From positions 806,001 to 870,000 of the forward strand of contig JAALGY010000052.1 in NCBI GenBank assembly GCA_032358165.1: 64,000 nt of DNA, read 5' to 3'. Source of the stretch: Diplosphaera chodatii. Its lineage: Eukaryota > Chlorophyta > Trebouxiophyceae > Prasiolales > Stichococcaceae. Both the position numbers and the translations under genes were made by a program. Positions 39,741-52,390 of this stretch are shown here, piece by piece. Position 1 is the first letter of the stretch. Each line of letters starts with the position of its first letter. The notes under the pieces were generated by a model, which made no database searches, was not told where the DNA came from, and saw only the letters and a list, made by a program, of their open reading frames with translations.

Positions 39741-42700
39741 TCATTGCATGCTGCGCAGCTGATCCTGCAGGCTGAGCTGGCTCGCAAGGGGTGCGCCAGA
39801 GGCGTTCGGGAGCATGCCGCCGCCGAGCATGCCGCCCGACGCCCCGGCCTGCTGCAGCAGGCGCAGCAGGTCGCTGCTGGCGCCGCCGCCGGCGGCCGCC
39901 GGTCCCCTGCCGCCAAGGGCGTTGCCCTGCATGCCCTGCGGTGGCATCTGGGCGCCCCCGCCCTGCAAAGCCCAAGGCCGATGCGTCGTGCTTGGACGTC
40001 CCTGGCTGGCTGGCACATCAGCAGGGGCGGTGCTGTTGAGGTTTGCGAGCAGATCAAGGTGATCGTGGACCGGACGTCAGCCGCTGTGCGTCGCCAAGTA
40101 TTCATATCTCAAGGTCACCTGAAGGAGGCGGGCCAGGTGGGCGCTGCTGGACTGCTGCTGCTGCTGCGCGGCCTGCTGCGACATGCCGCCGTTGTAGGCC
40201 CCCGGGAAGCCCCCGCCAAACTGCTGCTGCGGGCCGCCGCCGCCGCCGCCGTACATGGGTGATCCGGGCAGGCCCAGCTGCGGGAGGCCCATCTGCTGCT
40301 GCTGCATTGGCGGCGGCGTGCGCCGCTGCTGCATTGCCTGCTGCTGGCGCAGCTGCACATCAGGCAGACATAGTCAGCGTCGTGGCGTCTGAAGCCAACA
40401 CAACAGTGCCAAGACCTCGATCAGTGCACTCACGAACTCCTGAGGCTGCATGCTCTGAGCCACTGGCATTGGCAGATCGGCACAGAATGCTGTTCGCCAT
40501 CGTCTTCCATGCACTGGGATGAAGCGATGCAGGCTGTGCACCTGTTGCTGGATCTGCTGCTGTCGGAGCTGCTGCTGCTGCTGCTGTTGCTGCTGCTGGA
40601 ACTGCTGCTGGTGTTGCTGCTGTAGGCGCTGCTGCTGCTGCAGGTGCTGCTGCTGCGCCGCCTGGTGCTGCTGCTGCTGCAGCTGCTGCTGGTACCGCTG
40701 CAGCTGCTGCGCCTGGTGCGCTGGCTGCAGGAATGAGGAAGGGGGGCCGCCCTGCTGCCTGTAGGGGCTGCCCGGCTGCTGCTGTTGCAGCGGCAGCCCC
40801 GGCGAGCTGGCAGCTCGGGACGCCCGCTGCTGCTGCTGCTGCTGTTGCTCGAGCAGCCGGAGCAGCTGGTCCGTGCCCTGTCGTTTGAAACGTCAACATG
40901 TTATGACCCGCCGCGCTCGTGTCATACAATAGCAAACAACAGCTTACCACCATATCAGGCAACCATCATGGAGAAGGCTCAAGGCTGCATGGAGCCATCA
41001 CCTGCGGCTGGGGCTGTGACAGGGCTGGCGGCAGGCCGCTGGCGCCGATCGCGCCCCGCCCCTGCAGCAGCTGCAGCAGCGCGTTGCCGCTGCCCGGCTG
41101 CGGGCCGCCGCCAAAGGGCAGCCCCTGCGGCTGCTGCTGCTGCTGCTGCTGCAGGGGCTGCCCGCGGCCCATCCCTCCCGCATGCAGGCTGAGCAGCGAC
41201 TGCGGTAGGCCTGCACGGCGCACGCACATGCGAAACTGCTTCGACGGGTTATAGGGCTTGGGGTTCGCGAAACTCATGATTGCCTGAAGGGCTCAATCTG
41301 CCAATGCTATCAGGAATAATGCTGTCAAGCAACGACGTGTGGGATAGACATGGCCAAAGCTGTATGCCTAGAAGGTGGTGGTAGAGACATGCACGACACC
41401 TGGCGATGCACGGGGTCCGGCGGGTGCTGGCAGGCCGCCGCCGCCGCCGAGGCTCTCCAGGTCGGCCAGGGTGCGGGCGCGCTGCGGCATCGCCGGCAGC
41501 GACGGCGGCGCCTGCTGCTGGGCGGGCGGCCTGCCAAAGCTGCTCTGGAGGCCGCCAGGCTGCCCGCTCCCCTGCAGATGCATGATCAGGGGGTCACACA
41601 TGTCCACAGTCTCGCTGGTGACAGCTTTGACAATGCGACTCGTTGTCATGCATGAGGGCCTTGCATGCAGATTATGGTGGCTGCTCTGCACACACAGTAC
41701 TCACCTGGAACAGAGCGTCCATGCTGAAGCGCTGTTGCTGCTGGTGGAGTTGCTGCTGGAATGGCGGTCCCGATGTGGCAGTGGGGCCCTGAGCCAGCTG
41801 TCCCAGAAGGCTGTTGCCCAGCTGTGAGGCGCCCTCCTGAGGAAGGGGCTGCTGCCCCGGGGCGCCGCTGCCCCGGGGCCCTGCGGGCGGCTGCGAGGCC
41901 TGCTGCTGTGCGAAAGCAACACGGCTGGCACCTGCGGTTGCGGTTGCGTACAAGCTTGAGGGATGACAACGCTTCGCATAGAATGATTTGTGCTTCACGT
42001 GTGCTGCTCACTCGGCTCAAATATATGTGCTAACTTGCTGATCATGCATTGGGTTGGTGTGTGAGTGTCGTCTGTGCTGTTTACCTGCAAGCAGCTGCTC
42101 CAGGCTGGATGATGCAGTCAGCTGTGGCTGCGGTGCGTGTGCAAGCGCTGCGAAGGGTGACGACGGCACTGGCGCACTGTTCTGCTGCTGCTGCAGCTGC
42201 TGCTGAGGTTGTTGCTGCTGCTGCTGCTGCTGCGCATGTATCCCAAAGCCTGGTGGCAGCTGTGGGGCGCTCTCTGGTGGCCCAGTGGCAGCGGCAAAGG
42301 GCGTTGCGAGTATTGCACCAGGGCCTGCAACTGCCGCTGCAGCGTTGTCGGCAGCGCTCGCGGGCGCCTGTGGTGCTTCAGGCTCGGCTGCTAGAGCTGC
42401 AGTGAACATGAACACCGCACTTTCGCACTCCCACCATGGAACCGCTTCCCAAACCATATTTGGCTGAAAACGTAAGTCGAAGCATATCACCACGCTGAGA
42501 CGCACCTGCTGTTGGTGGAGCTGCAGAGCCAGGGTCGGCTGCAGGGCCGCCATCGCCCTCGTCCTCCAGCTTGATGAAGCGCCCGAAGCGGGAGCGCAGC
42601 TGCCTGGTGCTGTCCGCCTTGCGAGCAGCATCCTGCGTCCAACGGCACGGCACCTATCTCATATGTCCGTGCTGGGGTGTATGGACGTGGCAGCAGTGCC

Positions 42701-45389
42701 TCCTTGAACAAAGCAGGTGGACGCTTAGCAGGAGGTAGTGGCGTAGCAGACCTGCGGTGGGGCCTCGACGGCAGCAACTGCCGGCGGGGCGCTGCCCATG
42801 AGGGCCGCGAGCGCTGCATTGCCGCCGCCAAAGGATCTGCTGTCGCCAGCAGCGGCCACAGGCTTGTCTGCGGCGCCCGCTGCGGCCGGCTGCTTGTCGC
42901 TGTCGAGCGGCTTCTCGAAACCTGGCGGCGGGGCCTTGCTGCTGGCGCGGGGAGCGGGCGCCTCCTTCGCCTCGGCAGCTGGGGGCTGCTTCGAGTCGCC
43001 CATGAGCTCCGCCCAGTCGGATGCAGCCATCTCCGGCTCATCCCCCTGAAGGATTCGATGGTGGGCGTCAGACGGGCCACGGCCACAGCCACAGCAAAGT
43101 CGAGGGTGGTACATGGGCAGGTACAATAGCGATGTGGCATGCACAAAGCAGGAATGCCACATGACTACAGTGCTGTAACAGAGCCATGCGCACCACGCGG
43201 CGGTTGGGCATGCTCTTGGCCTTGCGGAACTGCTCCTGCATCGCCTGGCGCTCCGCCTCCACGTCCGCCGCCGTCATCGTCGTGCGCTTGCTGCCGCCGC
43301 CGCCGGCGTCGCCCATCCAGGGCGGCTGCGGGCCGTCGCCCTCCCGCGGGCGCCCGTCGCCGCGCTCCCGGCAGCCGTCCCGCCCGCCCTCGCGCTCCCG
43401 GGCGGAGCCGCCGCGCCCCGGTGGCTGCGGCCCCGCCCGGCTGCTGGGCCCGATCGCCTGCCCCATCTGCTGCCACTCGCGCGACGGCTCGGGCCGCTCC
43501 CCGCGTCCCTTGGCCGACCGCCAGTCCCCGTCGCTGCACGCACCGCGCTACTCATCTCACATCAGGGACCATGCTGCCAACAGCACCGATGGCTCAGCAG
43601 ATTGTATAGCATGACCTGCAAGCTAACTGCATCGCCCGGCGCATGCTGCTGCAGCTTGGTGTACAGCCAGCGGGCATTGCAGCATGAATCATGGGGCACC
43701 TGGGCGGCGGGCCCGCCTCGGCCTCCTTGGCCGGCAGCTTGGCGGGCGACTGGGGCGGGGCCCTGCCGCGGCCGGGGGCGCCGGGCTGCCCCGGGGCGCC
43801 GGCCAGCGGGCCGCCGCGCCCCATGCCCCGGCCCATGCCCTCGCCGGGGCCGCGCGGCTGCCGCATGGCCTCCGGCGGCACAATGTCCCGGGACTGTCCA
43901 CACGCACACGTTGTTATTTCGTCAGCAGCACTTTGGCAAGGGATACCATGTGGTAGGCCTACAGGGGTGCACAACTTTTTCACAACTGCAGGTGTTGTGC
44001 CCACATGCAGTGGGCGGGAGCCGGCTCGGGGCATGGGGCCCTCCCCAGCGTCCGAGCCGCCGCGCCAGCCGCCGGCGCCACCGCGCCAGGCCCCGGGCGG
44101 CCCGCTGGCCGCGCGCTGGAAGCCCGGGCCGTTCGGCGACCCGATGTCCGGGGGTACACTGCTATCACCCTCCCCATCCACCAGCCGGCTGCGGATGCCG
44201 CCTGCCAGATGACCGCCCGAGCCTGTGACAGAGCGAGTTTTTTACATACTACAAGTGCTCTTCTTTACAAAGCAGGACAACTTCATGTGAACGTTTCAAA
44301 ACAAGCAGGTACAAGCCCTTTTGGGTTGGCACCTGCCGATCCTGGGCCGGGAAAGGGACCCCGCCAGCTGGACCCCTTCCAGCTGTCTGGCGCGCCCCCG
44401 TTGTGCAGGGCGCCACCCTGCTGCATGTTGTTAGGCCCCTGCGGACACAGCCCAGAGCTGGTCATGCTTGCACGGCGCCCCTGCACGTGGCGCACACGAG
44501 CCGCCTGCAGCCACATGGTGCAAGCAGCACAGCTGCAGCACCTGAGGGCGCAGGGACATGGCACGTGCTGGGCTGGCTGTGCCATGCCCCGGAGGTGGCG
44601 GCCCAGTGGGGCCAGCCTGCTGGTCGAAGAAGGTTGCCTCATGCAGGTCTCTGCAGCAGCAAGCACCTCATTCACCGTGTGATGGCTGCACGATGGTGCC
44701 AGCTGAAGCCTGGCAGCACACCTCCAGGCCGTGCCAGGCTTGGCGCAAGGTGCAACACTGCAGCATAGGTGCACTGACACTTGCCTGAAGGCATCGGCAT
44801 CCCAGTTTTCAGGTGCGTCACGACATTCTGGTCGCTGACCTACTTTCCGAAGGAACTCACTGCATGCATGAGAACCACATGCTCGGAGTGTCACACTTGA
44901 GCGCCTGACACATCCCTGTGCCGCGGATCTTGCAGTTGCCGTGCAAACTCCAACGTGTTGTGCTCACTAGACCACGCATCGCCACAGAAGTGCGCTTGGC
45001 GCGCAGGATGTCACTATGTACATCGGGTGGCATGCCGCCACTGCAACACTTGTCGCACCTGCTGTAAACAATTCTGGGCTTTTCTGGCTGTTCTGTGGTG
45101 GTGACTGGCCCGCTGTTTCCGCCGTCACCTCCATCATCATCACTGCGCACCGTGCCACGCACTGTCAGCCTCATTTGCTGATGCATGCGACCAGATACAT
45201 CAAGCAGCGGGGTATCTCGAAGCGATCGTCTGTTCCTGCCCACCGCGACTGTTCCTTCGGGACGTCCACAGGGCCAGCTGCTGGCGATTCCGCTGCTGGC
45301 TCGTCTAGCTGTGCATCTGGACCATCAGCGGGACTCGGTACGGGTTTGCTGGCTGTTGCATCATCATCGCTGTTCAGGGACCCCGCCAT
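39741..45389 (-). CDS. 4E-T-like eIF4E-binding, Gln-rich P-body protein
   Basis: The best start is ATG at 45389, opening an acidic Ser/Pro-rich segment; an ATG near 45183 is an alternative. The key exon pair joins at 45059/44859 as PRIVYSSEFLRKVGQRPEC, giving a Y-x4-L eIF4E-binding motif. It is followed by RPEC and WDADAF, the spacing seen at the N-terminus of animal 4E-T. Next come Gly/Arg/Pro-rich exons, a charged helix (EAERQAMQEQFRKAKSMPNR) and RSRFGRFIKLEDEG, which resembles the SRFSRWF-type motif of 4E-T. The C-terminal half is Gln/Gly/Pro-rich with repeated short LxxLLQ-like segments. Animal 4E-T shuttles eIF4E and represses mRNA in P-bodies. The assignment rests on short motifs in a disordered protein. 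The stop is at 39741-39743. Confidence 0.65.
40530..40720 (-). repeat. CTG/CAG-rich tract encoding long poly-Gln in the 4E-T-like gene
   Basis: On the coding (minus) strand this reads as CAG-rich Gln runs broken by Leu, Arg, His and Phe. Related tracts lie at about 40155-40175, 40825-40850, 41125-41150 and 42183-42235 in the same gene. Confidence 0.85.
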
Positions 45390-45893
45390 AGATGCCAACA
45401 AGCCTGCTCGCGTTGCGGGCCCTGGTCTGTCCAGGATCGTGCTCGATCACCTGAATGTTCGGCGAGCTGACACCACTGTCTTGAAGCGTCGCGAGCGTGC
45501 AAATTGCCAAGATTTCCGACAAGGGTTGGAAAAGCAATTTTGCATTGAGACCCTGCCACCCACCCTTCCAATTTGCATCATTTGAGTGGGGTGGGTGCGG
45601 GGCATGCGGCAACCGGCAAGGTGCAGGCGCAGAAGTCAGCATTACATGTTGATCGTGGCCTGCGCTTGTTGTTGCATTTGCAAAATCTGAAAGTGCAGTG
45701 TCAAATGCGCATCTGTCACGTTTTCAAGTTGCTGGTGTTTTGACTGCTACACAGGCCCCACTTACCTTGCTGAAAGCAAGCGAAAGGGGTGCACTAATAT
45801 CGCAAGACCAGCAATCACCGTTGTCAAGTGCTTGTAGGGACAGTGGGTTGCGGATTTCAACCCCGATCTGCCGGGCCAGCGCCCACTCCATCA
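45390..45893. promoter_or_regulatory. Divergent region between the 4E-T-like gene and DapB
   Basis: About 500 bp lie between the proposed start codons. The region should contain both promoters and 5' UTRs. No specific element was recognised. Confidence 0.35.
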
Positions 45894-47660
45894 ATGCATG
45901 CCAGCGGCCATCAGCATGGCGCAGCTTTGATGCACTGCGGCGCCCGGCAGGGCTGCTGGTCAGTGTGTTCGAGATTTGCATCATGTAAACATGGGCCTCG
46001 CAGTCAGCAGCCTCGCAGACATCGCCGAATGGCCGGCATGCGAGTCACAGCGGCGAAGCATGATGATGTTCCGCCTATCATGGTCAATGCCTGCTCTGGC
46101 AAGGTGTGGAATATGTAGCTGTTGCCGGTCATATGTCTCGTTTCGTCATGAGTGGCCAGCGACACCACTCAGTACGGTATTGTCAAGATACATCTTGATG
46201 TGGTATTGTCCTTGGTGGTAAGCAGATGGGGCATGCAACAGCAGAAGCAGTGGTGCGGGCAGGGCTGCGGCTGGTGCCGTACAGCTTCACAGGCGAGTCA
46301 GAGGGCATGGCAGTGGAGTCGATCGGGGTATCGGGCATCCCTGTAGAGCTCATCTTGCCCGAGGCTCGGCAGGCAGCCATGGAAAAGGTAGATTTGCATT
46401 GGGTTCATGTGCAGTCGGCAAACATGACATGACACTAATGTGATTGAAGAGTTTTGTTTGCTGCGTCTCTATGGTTCGGAATGATCACAATGTCTCACAC
46501 CTTGCAGGTGAAGTCAGAATTCCCGGGAGTGCTGATCATTGATTATACGCTGCCAATGGCGGTCAACAGTGAGTCTGCAGTGGGGCGTTGCCACAGGCCT
46601 GGCATTTATCGTAAGCTTTGCTGCACAGTGTGACGACCACGCTGCCAAGAGCCACAGCCCTGACTGTGCATCGGCATGCGTGTGCGTGTGCAGACAATGC
46701 GCGGTTCTACTGCCACAACGACGTGCCATTTGTAATGGGCACCACCGGCGGCGACCGCGAGCAGCTTCTCGCAGATGTGCAGGCAGCAGGCACCTATGCG
46801 GTCATTGCGCCCAACATGGGCAAGCAGGTCAGTCCGACCCTGTGTGACCTGCCAAGCACACCTTACATACACCCATCAAGTGTTGATTGACCCCGTGTTG
46901 ACAAGACAAGCTGTTCCCACATGCCTGCAGGTCGTGGCGTTCCAAGCCACGATGGAGCTCATGGCGGAGCAGTTTCCGGGCGCATTCTCGGGCTACAAGC
47001 TGGAGGTGGTGGAGTCGCATCAGCGCACCAAGGTCGACACCAGCGGCACCGCCAAGGCCGTCGTCGGCTCCTTCCAGAAGCTGGGCCTCGAGTTCACAGA
47101 GGTAAGCGACCAGAGGCATGCATGGGCCACGTCCGCTGAAGTTGTAAGGCCCAGCTTGCCGGCGTGCTGTGTAGCACCTCTTGTGGGCGCGTGAGGTGCT
47201 TCAGTGCTGTTCACACCCTCGCACTCTGTGCCTGATTCTGTTTCCGCCTGCAGGACCAAATCGAGCGGGTGCGGGACACGGGGCGGCAGCTCGACATGAT
47301 GGGCGTGCCCGAGGCCAACATTGACGGCCACGCCTTCCACACCTACAGGTCAGCAGCGCTGTCCAGTTCAAATCACAAACCTCTATCAGCTGGCTGCTTT
47401 ATGCTGCTGCCTGGGTCAAGCGGCATGCTCAAGCGGCATGGTCAACATGTGTGGTGACAGACGTGTATTGTCGTTCGTGCAGCCTGCTGTCACCAGATGG
47501 CTCGACATTCTTCAGCTTCACCCACAACGTGTGTGGGCGTGAGATCTATGCAGAGGGGTCAGTGGATGCAGCACTGTTTTTGGCGAAGCAGATTCGGTCA
47601 GGCACAGCGAAGCGAATCTACAACATGGTGGATGTGCTCAAGGCCGGTGCAATGCGATAG
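45894..47660 (+). CDS. dapB: 4-hydroxy-tetrahydrodipicolinate reductase, plant type, plastid-targeted
   Basis: Seven exons keep frame: 45894-46103, 46226-46387, 46508-46568, 46694-46827, 46931-47101, 47254-47348, 47483-47660 (336 residues). The Rossmann NAD(P)H motif is formed across intron 1 (IMVNACSGK + MGHATAEAVV). Further landmarks are VLIIDYTLPMAVN, VPFVMGTTGGDR, VIAPNMGKQ, the catalytic region KLEVVESHQRTKVDTSGTAK, HAFHTYR, and TFFSFTHNVCGREIYAEGS. The enzyme makes tetrahydrodipicolinate in lysine synthesis, in the plastid of plants and algae. The ATG at 45894 gives a leader of about 50 residues rich in His/Arg/Ser/Cys with no acidic residue, ending MRVTAA, a good transit peptide. ATG 46029 is the alternative. 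Confidence 0.92.
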
Positions 47661-47908
47661 AGCCCAGCCTACCGCATGCTGCTTGATTGCTGCAGCGAGC
47701 GTTGGTATATCAGCAGGCGTCAACTACCTCACGATGACGCAAACTTGAACACCAGGCTTTCAGGCTGGAACCAATCCCCAACATAATTGGTGTCAACGGT
47801 ATGCATCAATGAGGTAAAACGATACAGGGTCGCCAGCAAATGTGCCAAACACACTGATCTCAGACTGCTCTCGGTGTGCAGTGTACATTGCAACTGCATG
47901 CCTCATTT

Positions 47909-50900
47909 TCAACTTGGCAATGCCACGGACTCGAGGTCTGCCTCTGACATCTCCGATGCTGCACGTACGCTCCAATTCCTGTATGTGCTGTCCTGCTTGC
48001 CCGCCAGCGGCTCCAGCCGCAACACCTCCTGATGGAATCGAATCTGCAGCAGCATCGACATTGTCAGTTCTGTCAATCGGTTGTTGAAGGCTTGGAGCTG
48101 CTGCTCTTGGATGTCTACCAGATGCAAGCGTGTTACTGTAGGCCAAGCCTCCGAAGCAAAACTTGTGCAAGTGAGTATGACTCCTGAGCTGAAGAACGCA
48201 CCAGGGATGGGCGGTGGCCGACGCTGACGTAGGTGATGCCGTCTGCGCCCAGCGCAGCATACAGAGCCGCCTCGTTTCCAGTGTCCAGTGCGGATGTCGA
48301 CTCGTCCATGAGCACCAAGCGGGGCTTCGACAGCAAGACCCTGCACATGACCGATCAACACATTGATGAGAGGTCAGTGGTGCCGCAAGGTGCAGATATC
48401 TACAACCTATCGGCGCTCAGCATGCATGTTAGCTGTCATTGGTTGACAGCGCCTGAGAGATGCCTGCGAACCTGGGAAAGGCGAGCCGCTGCTGCTCGCC
48501 CAGCGACAGGATGCTGGCCCAGTCCTGCACCGAGTCCAGCATGCTGCTGCCGCCGCCGTTGCCCACCCTCCGCTCCAGCAGCTCTGCCAGCCGCACCTAC
48601 ACACCACCAAATGGCCATGTCGCCTACATCCCAGAAACCCTGGTGCATTGTCAGTCTACGCCTTCAGGTCCATTGCTGTTAGACCTAGCGAGTCTTTGGT
48701 GGGTGATCTTGGAATCAATCTTGGAATCAACATTGAACATCAGCAGATGTCAAGTCCACACCGTCTTGAGGGCAGCCTCCAGCTCAGCATCACCAGGCGG
48801 CGATCGGGTGGTCATGACAGGAGATGACCCATTGCCGCTGCTGGGGTTGCTGCCGCTGTCAGACACTGCTGCTGCTGCCTCGGGATCGGCGCCGTTGCCG
48901 CTGGTGGCAGCTGCCGCACCATTGCCGCTGCTGTGTGCTGGGCTGCTGCCTGTGCTGCTGCCAGCCCATGTTGGGTACAGCAGCTGGTCCCGCAGGCTGC
49001 CCAAAACCATGTAAGGCCGCTGCAGGGCAGGCAGTTATGGTTTGTGGCCTGTCAGATGGCAGCTCTAGGAAGCAGCGGATCCGGTGCGGACTCGAGCCAA
49101 ACATCTGATGTGATTTCAGATCAACCTCGCGCACAAGCTAGACCTGTGGCAGGAAGAAGATGTCGCCGCCGCCCGAGCCGGCTGACACTGCACGGCCAAA
49201 GCGGCGCACCGAGCCCCGCCCCGCTGTCCACAGCCCAGCGACCGCCCGCAGCGTTGAGGTTTTGCCGGCGCCCGAGGGGCCGACCACCAGCAGCGACTGC
49301 CCCGCACGCACCTGATGTGCATCAGTGTACTGTGTGTCGGCAGGCTCAGCCGGAGAGTTTGTATGCGGGTGCTTCACCTGTGGGCATGGGCGGATGAGGG
49401 CATGCAGTGGACGACATGGCAGACGTCTGTCCATGCAAGACTGCGCATTACCTGCACATTCAGGTGCTGCACGAGGGTGGCGCTGCCATCTGGGGTGCGC
49501 AGCGTCACATCTGCCAACTCGAGCAGCACGTCTCTGCCATTGCTGCTGGCACGACCGCCTGCTGCTGACGCTGGCTCATCGACGATCTGTATCTGCTCGC
49601 TTTGTGCAACTGCTGCGCTATCTTCGGCTGTAATCGGCTGCTGCAAGGAGTCCGCTGTTGGCATGGCAGCTTGTAGAGCTAATGTGCTGTCTGACGTTCC
49701 ATTGGCTGCCCCATTTGTTGCGGGGTTGAGACTGCCAGGCTGTGCTGCAACTGCCTGTGCAGCTTTCGGGGCATTGATGACCTCCTCAAATTCGCCAAGA
49801 CGGTCGATGACAGCGCTGAAGCTGGCCAGCGACTCCAGCTGCAATACAGCCAGGGTGCTTCTGCAAGGATATGACTTTGGTGTATACCTTGCATGTCGAG
49901 GCAGTGCAGCGGCAATGACATAGTTGTCAGCAGGACAACAGCATACCTGGTATACGACGAGAGAGACATCAGAGAGGATGTGGTTGAAAGCGGAGGAGGA
50001 CTGGTTGATGACGCCAAAGTCGATCTTGCCCTGAAAGTACAAGGGCGCAACAACAGCCGAAGGCAGGATCTGTATGAGGAACCTGCGCAGCAGGTGAAGA
50101 TAGGGGTATTTTCAAGAGCTCCAGCCTGCGGAGATCGCTAGACAGGAGAAATTCAGATCTCTTTGGAATGGATGCATTCGAATGTTCACCTGTAGAACGA
50201 TGTGAAGAACTGCAGATTCCTGGAGGCAATCAGCAGCTTTGCATAGTTGGCGACTGCTGCCCCCAGGCGCGAGCCCAGCAGCCGCTGCTCAGAGCCCTCC
50301 CCACCATAGAAGGCAATGCTCTCAGCGTTTTCACGCACTCGGACCAGGCCATACCTGCGCGCAGTGAAACGCATCAGCAGACGCTGCGCTTCCTAGTCTT
50401 GAGCAGACACACAATGCCATGTCCTTCATGCACCTCCTGCATTGCGACCACTCCACTCACCGAAAGTTGGCCTCCTGTGCTTCCTGCTGAAAGTTCAGCC
50501 CCACCAGCTTGCGCCCCAGGAACAAGCTGACCCCAGTGCCACCCAGGCTGTACACCTGTAGGATGCATGATTGCATGCTCATCGCCCGGGCAAGACTTGA
50601 CGCCCGGACCTCACCTCATGTCCTGCCACACAGTCGCTGTAGACGTTGCCCGCATGACGATGGTTCACACATGCCGGTCTGCGCACCAGCAGTGCCACAA
50701 ACAGCGGTGGGTAGATGGAGTACAGGATGCCCGAGAAGGAGATCAGGTCGATGCCCGCATTCAGGAGCACCATGCTCAGCCCAATAGCCGTGTCGGTGAA
50801 CTGCCTGCAAGGGTGGCACAGCAACATGAAGATGCCTACTTTCAATGCACGGCAGACTCCAAAATTAGTTGGCAGTGCAATGATAACGTCCACCTTGACA

Positions 50901-51988
50901 TCTGTTGCACCAGATGCATTCTCATTGTAGTGAATATATGCTGGTTGCTCATGAGATCAGCGCTGGGTTTCTATACTTGCCTGATGTCAGAAGCGATCCG
51001 TTGATCGGGGTTGTCCAGCAGGCCCCCGGCCTGAACTCGGTAGAAGGTGCGGTCCTCAAAATACTCCAGTGTCAGCCGCTCTGTCATCCACTGGCGCCAC
51101 TCCAGTGCCAGCTTGCTCTGCAGCCGGGTGCACAGGATGCCATCTAATCGCTTGTACTCTATCTGCTGAATGCAAGTGCATCGTTCAATTGGGGACCAAG
51201 TTGCCAATACACATGACATGAGAAAGCCCTGGCATATACCTGATAGTAGTCACGAAACACGAAGACAGGGATGCCGGCGCACAGCGCGCAGAGCCATTTG
51301 ATGAGCATCTCCGTGAATTTGTCCACATCTTTGTTGGATAGTGCTGTGAAGAAGTCACGCCCCAGGAAGTTGAACACGACACTGCATGGCATGGTGACGA
51401 AGGCAGGTCATGGCCTCTGGCCAGATGGCAGAAAGGTATGTGATGCATAGCGCAGCATCATAGCAGGCAACCCGTCAAGATGCACCTGACTCCAGTGGTT
51501 CCCAGGGTTAGAGCCACGACACCGGCGAGTTTCATCCTTGCGCCATTGTTTGTTTCGGTGTCTTGCCAGTACGGCATTGTGAGCTGCATGCACAGAAAGT
51601 CCTTCTGGCGGAGGATAGTGAAGTGATCAAACTGCCACATAGTATGCGATGGCAAGTCAAGCTTTCTGTCCGCACATGCTGAGTTCACCTTGACAAGCCG
51701 ACCCCAGATGACCGCGACGTCAGTGGAGGGGCCTTCCTCTGCCAACTCAATAGTGTTGATCTTCTCGTCCGCTGACTTGTCTGTGGCGGCAGCTTTGCAT
51801 TTGACTGATGATGAGCCACGTTCCAGACGGAGGTGGTGTGCAACAGACCTGAGCTGCATGCCACTGAATCTCTGCGGCCGGCTGACCGGTGGGTGCAATG
51901 AATGATTGCATGTCAAGGGCCCACGCCATGCCAGCACGCCTCCTGGTATACTTCCATGCAGCCTAAGATGGTGCAGATGTGAAGCCAT
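47909..51988 (-). CDS. ABCD-type ABC half-transporter, plastid-type (plant ABCD2-like)
   Basis: The ATG at 51988 starts a transit-like leader (MASHLHHLRLHGSIPGGVLA). The membrane domain includes KLAGVVALTLGTTG, FVFNFLGRDFFTALSNKD, the stretch ALEWRQWMTERLTLEYF, and IGLSMVLLNAGIDLISFSG. The nucleotide-binding domain has Walker A VVGPSGAGKTSTLRAVAG, Q-loop FFLPQRPYMVLGSLRDQLLY, signature LSLGEQQRLAF, Walker B LVLMDESTSALD and H-loop YVSVGHRP. The fusion order TMD-NBD and the EWRQWMTE stretch fit the ABCD/SbmA-like family whose plant ABCD2 members are predicted plastidial. The substrate is unknown. Two low-complexity segments stand out: a linker before the NBD (Ala/Thr/Asn-rich) and a Ser/Gly/Asn insert between Q-loop and signature. 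The stop is at 47909-47911. Confidence 0.9.
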
Positions 51989-52390
51989 GATGTCAAACGT
52001 TTCGCTACGCTGCAGCAATGCAATGTGTGCTTGGCGAGTGCATGTCCATGCAGCTGCTGCAGAGCGATGTAGCTGTGTCAACCAAGCAGGCTCGCAGTCT
52101 GGGACAGCATGATTTTTGATTGCAGATCGATCGTGTCGCAAAACAGTTGTTGTGGTATAACAATCTGCATGTGCACCTGCACTGCTGGCATTGTCAGACA
52201 TGCTTGGCTGGCAGTGTGGCAGAGCACGGCACCTCAGGTCAGTACTACTTTGCGCATCGGCGCACATCGCTGTTCGATACTTGCAGTTCTTCCGTTGCCG
52301 CTGCTTGCAACCTGTCCGTCGAACGAAGCAAGGCCTGGTGAAGTGGTCCTCCAAGGATCGACACAGCGTCAGTGACCCTGCGATCGCCAA
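51989..52390. promoter_or_regulatory. Divergent region between ABCD transporter and importin alpha
   Basis: This 402-bp stretch lies between two head-to-head ATGs and should hold both promoters. No element was recognised. Confidence 0.35.

Noticed and set aside
40519..40764. Cys/Leu-rich plus-strand ORF
   Set aside because: It is the antisense reading of CAG repeats in the 4E-T-like gene.
44770..44860. Possible sixth GC-AG donor (TTCAG|GCAAGT) in the 4E-T-like gene
   Set aside because: The GT two codons on (AGGCAA|GTGTCA) gives phase 0 and joins in frame to GPNNMQQGG; the GC site does not.
45120..45215. 56-nt mini-intron joining the first two 4E-T-like segments
   Set aside because: It would restore frame between the 45389 ATG and the Y-x4-L exon, but it is shorter than the other introns. 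Left as an option only.
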